A DNA stretch of 9,161 nt from Anaerolineales bacterium (GTDB lineage Bacteria > Chloroflexota > Anaerolineae > Anaerolineales > VGOW01). The stretch is taken from NCBI GenBank assembly GCA_919901875.1, contig CAKKQG010000391.1:1-9161 (forward strand), given 5' to 3'. This document shows, piece after piece, positions 5,126 through 9,161 of the stretch. Position 1 is the stretch's first letter; each line of letters starts with the position of its first letter. The position numbers and the translations under genes were made by a program. Under the pieces are notes generated by a model. It was not told the origin of the DNA and searched no databases. It saw nothing but the letters and a program-made list of their open reading frames with translations.

Positions 5126-6400
5126 TTACGCCAACTTCTGCAACACATCGCGCATTTTAAACTTGCTGTAATTCGGGAAGACTTCGGATAGCTTGTCGTT
5201 CAACATGCGCTTCTGAACGATCTCGCCTAACACATCGCGGAAGTCGGTTGTGATGGCAAGATCGCCGGGACCATCTAACTTGTCTTTGCTGATGCCGGGC
5301 CAATCGCCGTATACTTTGCCGCCATTGACTCCGCCGCCCATCACGAACATCACGTTGCCGTGACCGTGATCGGTGCCGCCGCCACCGTTCTCTGCCACGC
5401 GCCGACCAAATTCCGACATGGTCACAATCGTCACCTTCTTCATCGCCTCGCCCAAATCTTTGTAGAGCGCGGCGAGACCTTGCGAAAGTTCGGCGAGTAG
5501 ATCGGGCATGTCGCCTTCCAACGCGCCCTGTCGTACGTGCGTATCCCATCCACCGAGATCAACGGCGGCGATCTCTAAACCCACTTCGGCTTTGATCAAC
5601 TGCGCCACTTGCATCAGCGCCGTGCCAAAGTTGCCTTTAGGGTATGCGGCGCTATTGGCAGGCTTGTAGGTGCCGACGTTGATCTTCTCTAACATATCGG
5701 TGGCTTGCAGAGTGAGACTCGCGCTTTGATCCAACGGCGTTGAACCCGAATACATTTGGCTGATCGCCGATTGAAATTGTTTGATCGGATCAGATCGATT
5801 CCGTCCGCCGAGATGAAATTCGGCGATGGATTGCAACGATGTTGCCGACACCGGACCGCGCAGCGACGTTTGCAACAACGTGCCCATGCCCACCGCGCGA
5901 AACGGCGATTTATTTTCCCAAGCAACCGTTTGCAAATGGCGAGCTAACCAACCGGTTGGAATTTGTTTTTCGCCGGGCGTGCCGCGTTCCATGTAATCCA
6001 TCGCGTCGAAGTGCGAGTGAGTCGGGTCGGGCGAACCTGCGGCGTGAATGGGCGCGAGTTGTTTGGCGTCCCAAATTTCTTTGAATGGGCGCAGTGAGGG
6101 GTGCAGACCAAACTTGCCATCCAGATCAATGATGGCGTTATCTTTGCCCGATTTCGGTTCGGGGATGGCGAGCGTGGGGCGGGCTTTGTAGTAATCCGAT
6201 TCGGTGTAAGGGATGACGACGTTGATGCCATCCATCGCGCCGCGTTGGAAGATGCAGACCAGCACGTCGCCGCGTGGACCCACATTCTGCGGCGCAAAAA
6301 ATGTGAAGCGCGGATACCAATCGGGTGTGCGGACGCCCATGTAGGTGATACCCGAAGCAAAGGTGGAAAGAAAATCACGACGAGAGAGTTTCGTGTTCAT
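5126..6400 (-). CDS. DUF1501 family protein, Tat-exported
   Basis: This 424-aa protein has a twin-arginine signal at the N-terminus (S-R-R-D-F-L, residues 6-11). DUF1501 (PF07394) hallmarks follow in order: V-L-V-C-I-F-Q-R-G-A-M-D-G-I-N (46-60), S-H-F-D-A-M-D-Y-M-E-R-G (129-140), D-L-G-G-W-D-T-H (281-288), M-S-E-F-G-R-R-V (328-335), G-T-D-H-G-H-G (342-348) and T-D-F-R-D-V-L (385-391). The family is related to the alkaline phosphatase/sulfatase fold; the D and H of GGWDTH and TDHGHG are the likely metal ligands. Its biological role is not established. I chose the ATG at 6400 because AGGAG lies six bases upstream and the Tat motif follows at once. The longer frame from 6436 starts inside a repeat element and would bury the signal. 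It is the second gene of an operon with the DUF1800 gene, 127 bases upstream, a very common pairing. Confidence 0.9.
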   Translation of the reverse strand: MNTKLSRRDFLSTFASGITYMGVRTPDWYPRFTFFAPQNVGPRGDVLVCIFQRGAMDGINVVIPYTESDYYKARPTLAIPEPKSGKDNAIIDLDGKFGLHPSLRPFKEIWDAKQLAPIHAAGSPDPTHSHFDAMDYMERGTPGEKQIPTGWLARHLQTVAWENKSPFRAVGMGTLLQTSLRGPVSATSLQSIAEFHLGGRNRSDPIKQFQSAISQMYSGSTPLDQSASLTLQATDMLEKINVGTYKPANSAAYPKGNFGTALMQVAQLIKAEVGLEIAAVDLGGWDTHVRQGALEGDMPDLLAELSQGLAALYKDLGEAMKKVTIVTMSEFGRRVAENGGGGTDHGHGNVMFVMGGGVNGGKVYGDWPGISKDKLDGPGDLAITTDFRDVLGEIVQKRMLNDKLSEVFPNYSKFKMRDVLQKLA

Positions 6401-6430
6401 TAGAGTCTCCTGTGTAGTGCTCAGACGATT

Positions 6431-6512
6431 CGTCATTGCGAGCGCACTTCGCGAAGCAATCTCGATTGCGCGTGAGATTGCTTCGTCGCGAAGAACGCTC
6501 CTCGCAATGACG
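6431..6512. repeat. Inverted-repeat element (CGTCATTGCGAG type) in operon spacer
   Basis: The left arm 6431-6463 (CGTCATTGCGAG ... GAAGCAATCTC) and right arm 6474-6512 are imperfect inverted copies around a ten-base loop. The right arm has about six extra bases around its TTCTTCGCGAC segment. A shorter outer pair, TGCTCAG (6418-6424) and CTGAGCA (6513-6519), encloses it. CGTCATTGCGAG...GAAGCAATCTC repeats are dispersed in many bacterial genomes (from memory) and are thought to be non-autonomous. Here it fills the spacer between the DUF1800 and DUF1501 genes, where the transcript could form a hairpin. Its left end supplies a spurious upstream ATG (6434-6436, minus strand) to the DUF1501 frame. 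Confidence 0.85.
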
Positions 6513-6527
6513 CTGAGCAGTTAAGAA

Positions 6528-8054
6528 TTAACGATATTGAAAATATGGCGAACCGAGAATCAAAGCTGCCAACATCGGGGTTGCCGTCTTTACGTTGGAG
6601 CTGCCGCCGAACTTAGTCAGAATCTGTTTGCCTTCGTTAGGCAACTTCTCGCCCAAGAACGCCATGCTCAACGAATCAATTGCCGCATCAATCGTGGCGG
6701 CGTCTTTCGTCAGCGGAGTGAGATCAACTTTCGCTTCGCGGAGTGTGTTGTTGCACAAAGCAAGGGCGAAGTTCCAGCGCGTCAACATTCCGCCGGTCGT
6801 CGCCCAGGCGGCGGCTTCGTCAGGATAGCCATCCGGGGTGCCCCATTGAAATAGTGGCTGCCCCATCTGATTAAGATAATTATTGAGAGCTCTGCCCGGA
6901 TCCACTTGAGCGTTGGTGACGCGCAAGGCAGAGATGATGAATTCGTACGGGCGTTTAAATTTTTGTCCGAGCGAGGCGCGGAACTCATCGGACATGACGA
7001 GGGTCTTCATCACTTTAGGAATATCGCCGTCGGAGTCGGTGAACGTTTTAGCGGCTTTAGCGATCAAGGCTTGAGGCGGGTCGTCGGCGACGAAGCGGCG
7101 CACAAGTTTCTTAGAAACATAATTGATGGTTGAGCGATGTTTGGCAAGGGCTTGTAGCACTAATTCACCTTCTTGCTGACCATTATTTTCGTACTTCTTG
7201 CCTAAGATCGTTTTTGTGCCGGTGTCATGGATGTTTTGGCGATATTCAAATTCGCCGGGCTTTGCCCCTCGCCTGCCAGCCACGCCCCAGCCGGTCAACA
7301 CGCGCGCCAACTCTTGCACATCTTGTTGAGTGTAGCCGCCATCCACGCCGAGCGTGTGCAGTTCTAAAAGTTCGCGGGCATAGTTTTCATTAGGCTTGTT
7401 TTTCGTGCTTTCAAAGTTGTCGAGATAGATCATCATCGCCGGACTATGCGCCGAGGCGGAGAGGATGTCGTAGAATTTTCCCAGCGCATATTTGCGAACC
7501 ACGTCGCGGTCATCCGCCGTCTTCAACATCCCTGTGAGATTCTTGCGAATATAAATGTTGAAGTGGTTTGTCCAAAAATCCACCATCATTTCATAAAGTT
7601 GATAGCGGGAATAGGTGGAGCGCAACGCCGTGGCGCGCATGAGTTCGTCGCCGGGCTTGCCGCGTTTGCCGTCTTGATCGAACTCAACAAGTTCGGAAGG
7701 CGACATGCCAAGCGTCGTCAGGTCTTTGATCTTGGAAGCCACATCCGGATCATCACCTTGTGGTTGTATCAACATCTCGTCCACAAATTTTTCTAGCCCG
7801 ATCTGTTTGGCGCGGGCGTAGTCTTCTGCTTTGGGAGCAAACATGAGACGGCGCAAAGCGCGGGCTATGGTTTGTTCGTTGATCGGCACTGCGGTTGGGG
7901 CTGGGATGGTGGTGGGGGGTGCGGCTGTCGGCGCCACAGTAGGAAGAGGCGAGTCGGTTGTCGCGCCGAGGGGTTTGCAGGCGGCGAGCGCGGCGGCGGT
8001 TGCCGCCAATCCACCAGAGAGTTTGAGGAAGTCACGTCGAGTTAAGTTAGTCAT
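6528..8054 (-). CDS. DUF1800 family protein, Tat-dependent lipoprotein
   Basis: This 508-aa protein has a Tat motif T-R-R-D-F-L (5-10) and hydrophobic stretch ending in a perfect lipobox L-A-A-C (23-26), so it is probably exported folded and lipid-anchored. A Pro/Thr/Ala-rich stalk (31-58) precedes the DUF1800 domain (PF08811), about 60-505. Hallmarks are M-M-V-D-F-W-T-N-H-F-N-I-Y (156-168), M-M-I-Y-L-D-N (207-213), P-N-E-N-Y-A-R-E-L-L-E-L-H-T-L-G (221-236), Y-T-Q-Q-D-V-Q-E-L-A-R-V-L-T-G-W (241-256), K-L-V-R-R-F-V (316-322), R-P-Y-E-F (368-372) and W-G-T-P-D-G-Y-P-D (404-412). All expected blocks are present and the length is typical. The start ATG is preceded by AAAAGG at a seven-base gap. 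It heads the operon with the DUF1501 gene; the two families are frequent neighbours and may act together, but no biochemical function is established. Divergent from the lipoprotein gene at 8146. Confidence 0.9.
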   Translation of the reverse strand: MTNLTRRDFLKLSGGLAATAAALAACKPLGATTDSPLPTVAPTAAPPTTIPAPTAVPINEQTIARALRRLMFAPKAEDYARAKQIGLEKFVDEMLIQPQGDDPDVASKIKDLTTLGMSPSELVEFDQDGKRGKPGDELMRATALRSTYSRYQLYEMMVDFWTNHFNIYIRKNLTGMLKTADDRDVVRKYALGKFYDILSASAHSPAMMIYLDNFESTKNKPNENYARELLELHTLGVDGGYTQQDVQELARVLTGWGVAGRRGAKPGEFEYRQNIHDTGTKTILGKKYENNGQQEGELVLQALAKHRSTINYVSKKLVRRFVADDPPQALIAKAAKTFTDSDGDIPKVMKTLVMSDEFRASLGQKFKRPYEFIISALRVTNAQVDPGRALNNYLNQMGQPLFQWGTPDGYPDEAAAWATTGGMLTRWNFALALCNNTLREAKVDLTPLTKDAATIDAAIDSLSMAFLGEKLPNEGKQILTKFGGSSNVKTATPMLAALILGSPYFQYR

Positions 8055-8079
8055 AGATTAACCTTTTACCGGAGTTATA

Positions 8080-8107
8080 TTGCATCTACACAAAGTCGTT
8101 GTAAAAT
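8080..8107 (+). promoter_or_regulatory. Putative promoter for the lipoprotein gene in the divergent spacer
   Basis: TTGCAT (8080-8085) and TAAAAT (8102-8107) are spaced by 16 bases in the 91-base region between two divergent genes, matching sigma70 consensus at 4 of 6 and 5 of 6 positions. The start would be near 8114, about 32 bases before the ATG at 8146. The minus-strand promoter for the DUF1800 operon must lie in the same short spacer; only weak candidates are visible there (TTTACA at 8105-8100 with AT-rich sequence downstream). Confidence 0.38.
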
Positions 8108-8145
8108 CTCTATCACAATACTATCTTGAAAAGAGGAACTGTCCA

Positions 8146-8877
8146 ATGAGAAACAAATCTCCCTTCATTATGTTAGCACTACTCGTTTCAACTGCGTTAG
8201 CGTGCAGTGTGCTTTCGCCCGAAGCGCCCACGCCGACAACGGCAAAAGTGCCCACATCCAAACCGGCGGCGACCACTGCACCAGCGGCGACGACGGCGCC
8301 CGTCTCGAAGTCTTTGCTGCAAGATGATTTCGCCAGTTCCAAGAGCGGCTGGTCGGTCAACTCGAATGACAATGGCTCGGCAGAATATTTAGATGGCGAG
8401 TACGTGTTTAAGGTCAAACGCACCAAGTGGCTCAAGTGGTCCACCACGCCGGACGACAAAAATTATTCCAATGTCCATATTGAAGTGTCGGTGCGGGATA
8501 CAAGCGCTGATAAGACGGCGCTGCCAAGTTTCGGCTTTGTCTGCGGCTACCAAGACAATAATAATTTTTATTATGTCGGCGCGGCGAATGATGGCGCGTA
8601 TGCTATTGCCCGAAAGATCAACGGCGAGACGAAAATTTTATCGGATGCGAAAAACGAATGGGCGATCTCCAAAGACATCCCCAAGAATATGTCGTCATAC
8701 CGTTTAGGCGCGGATTGCACGCCCAGCGGCGTAACGCTCTATGTGGATGGCAAGAAGATCGCTTCGGCAAGCGATAGCTCTTTCACCAGTGGTTTGACGG
8801 GCGTGTTTGTGTTGACGTTTGATATAGCAAGTGCTGAAGTGCGGTTTGATGATTTTGCGATTACGCAACTAAAATGA
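8146..8877 (+). CDS. Lipoprotein with LamG/concanavalin-like beta-sandwich domain
   Basis: This 243-aa protein has a lipoprotein signal (M-R-N-K, hydrophobic core, A-L-A-C with Cys20), a Pro/Thr/Ala linker at 23-55 containing a short repeat A-A-T-T-A-P, and a domain at 57-243. The domain begins L-L-Q-D-D-F-A-S-S-K-S-G-W, continues with Y-L-D-G-E-Y-V-F, F-G-F-V-C-G-Y-Q-D-N-N-N-F-Y-Y-V and Y-R-L-G-A-D-C, and ends V-R-F-D-D-F-A-I. This is the pattern of concanavalin-like jelly-roll domains common in surface lipoproteins (LamG_3/DUF1080-like); such domains often bind or cleave carbohydrate, but none of the residues seen proves catalysis. Two cysteines (133 and 191) could form a disulphide. I chose the ATG at 8146 over the upstream in-frame ATG at 8080 because AGAGGA lies nine bases before it and the lipoprotein signal starts there. 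Confidence 0.78.
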   Translation: MRNKSPFIMLALLVSTALACSVLSPEAPTPTTAKVPTSKPAATTAPAATTAPVSKSLLQDDFASSKSGWSVNSNDNGSAEYLDGEYVFKVKRTKWLKWSTTPDDKNYSNVHIEVSVRDTSADKTALPSFGFVCGYQDNNNFYYVGAANDGAYAIARKINGETKILSDAKNEWAISKDIPKNMSSYRLGADCTPSGVTLYVDGKKIASASDSSFTSGLTGVFVLTFDIASAEVRFDDFAITQLK

Positions 8878-8899
8878 TTGGGGATTAAAGATTGGCGTT

Positions 8900-8930
8900 G
8901 TTCTACCCGCAGTTTAACTGCGGGTAGAAC
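8900..8930. terminator. Hairpin downstream of the lipoprotein gene
   Basis: Perfect 15-base arms (8900-8914 and 8916-8930, core TACCCGCAGTT) surround a single T, giving a GC-rich stem of about 13 bp in practice, 23 bases after the stop codon. Only AGTATTTACG follows, so there is no proper U-tract. It may be a weak terminator, an RNA-stabilising hairpin or a member of a dispersed palindrome family. Confidence 0.6.
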
Positions 8931-8951
8931 AGTATTTACGAGAGAGACGCT

Positions 8952-9161
8952 ATGAGAAAAAATATTGCCGTCACCTTGCTCTTCCTATCCATATTAGCCT
9001 GCAACTTTAATCCAAGAGGGGAGCCTGCCACGCCAACAAGTTCACCACCCACCGCTCCACCTACCCCCGTAGTGGTTACTGTCACACCAACACTAACACT
9101 CATAGCGACAGTAACCGCACCACCGGCGATCACGTTCACGCCCACAAGACCGGCTCAGGTC
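8952..9161 (+). CDS. Lipoprotein with Pro/Thr-rich stalk, N-terminal part (3' end outside window)
   Basis: The frame is open from the ATG at 8952 to the last base, giving 70 residues. M-R-K-N is followed by a hydrophobic core and S-I-L-A-C, with Cys17 as the lipidation site. Residues 22-70 are rich in Pro, Thr and Val (for example P-P-T-A-P-P-T-P-V-V-V-T-V-T-P-T), the same kind of surface stalk as in the preceding lipoprotein and the DUF1800 protein. A purine-rich GAGAGAGA (8939-8946) lies just upstream as a ribosome site. The functional domain is beyond the window, so no role can be given. Same orientation as the preceding lipoprotein gene, 74 bases away with a hairpin between them; co-transcription is possible. 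Confidence 0.7.
   Translation, partial: MRKNIAVTLLFLSILACNFNPRGEPATPTSSPPTAPPTPVVVTVTPTLTLIATVTAPPAITFTPTRPAQV

Noticed and set aside
5944..6378. 144-codon minus-strand frame overlapping the DUF1501 gene
   Set aside because: Same strand but a different frame from the well-supported DUF1501 protein; the composition (Arg, Ser, Thr, Pro rich) is that of an out-of-frame reading.
6401..6436. N-terminal extension of the DUF1501 protein to 436 residues
   Set aside because: The extra codons come partly from the inverted repeat, and a strong AGGAG site precedes the internal ATG directly before the Tat motif.
7446..7796. 116-codon plus-strand frame opposite the DUF1800 gene
   Set aside because: Fully antisense to the conserved DUF1800 blocks, with no ribosome site or family resemblance.
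8080..8145. Longer start for the LamG-like lipoprotein at 8080
   Set aside because: It would place 22 extra residues before the lipoprotein signal and would overlap the likely promoter; the ATG at 8146 has a good ribosome site.
8936..9145. 69-codon minus-strand frame near the right edge
   Set aside because: Antisense to the Pro/Thr-rich lipoprotein start; its Val/Gly repetition is simply the reverse complement of the low-complexity stalk.

Overview
The window looks like a bacterial chromosome segment of roughly 50% GC. Several traits point to a Chloroflexota (Anaerolineae-like) genome: surface proteins with long Thr/Pro-rich stalks, a family of membrane-anchored phosphodiester-glycosidase-like proteins, a Tat-exported DUF1800/DUF1501 pair, and many short palindromic intergenic repeats. 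This assignment is inference from style, not from a marker gene.

Layout. (1) 1-462 (+): the C-terminal end of a class III, PLP-dependent aminotransferase that starts outside the window. (2) 463-854: a gene-free stretch holding two direct copies of a MITE-like element (467-627 and 675-797). (3) 855-4892 (+): three tandem paralogues of about 420 aa. Each has an N-terminal membrane anchor, a strongly conserved juxtamembrane module, a Pro/Thr linker and an exported NAGPA/phosphodiester-glycosidase-like (DUF2233-type) domain. A perfect 42-bp palindrome and a good sigma70-like promoter lie between genes 1 and 2; genes 2 and 3 are about 40 bp apart. (4) 4893-5082: a third, inverted MITE copy starting on the first base after the third paralogue's stop codon, followed by a 16-bp-stem terminator (5089-5123) that separates the convergent transcription units. 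(5) 8054-5126 (-): an operon of a Tat-lipoprotein DUF1800 gene followed by a Tat-exported DUF1501 gene, with a different inverted repeat element in the spacer (6431-6512). (6) 8146-9161 (+): two lipoprotein genes, the first carrying a LamG-like beta-sandwich domain and the second cut by the window end, separated by a 15-bp-arm hairpin.

How it fits together. Apart from the aminotransferase, every gene encodes an exported, envelope-anchored protein: three single-pass membrane proteins, at least three lipoproteins and two Tat substrates. A role at the cell surface in glycan or polymer processing is plausible, but no substrate can be read from the sequence.

The most distinctive signal is the MITE family. 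Three copies (123, 161 and 190 bp) share CTGGACTTACGCA-type terminal inverted repeats and differ by discrete 29-bp and 38-bp modules that are complementary to each other. One copy has a perfect 5-bp target duplication. Copies in opposite orientation bracket the three-gene array. No transposase is present. I see no CRISPR array, tRNA, rRNA, phage gene or recognisable defence system.
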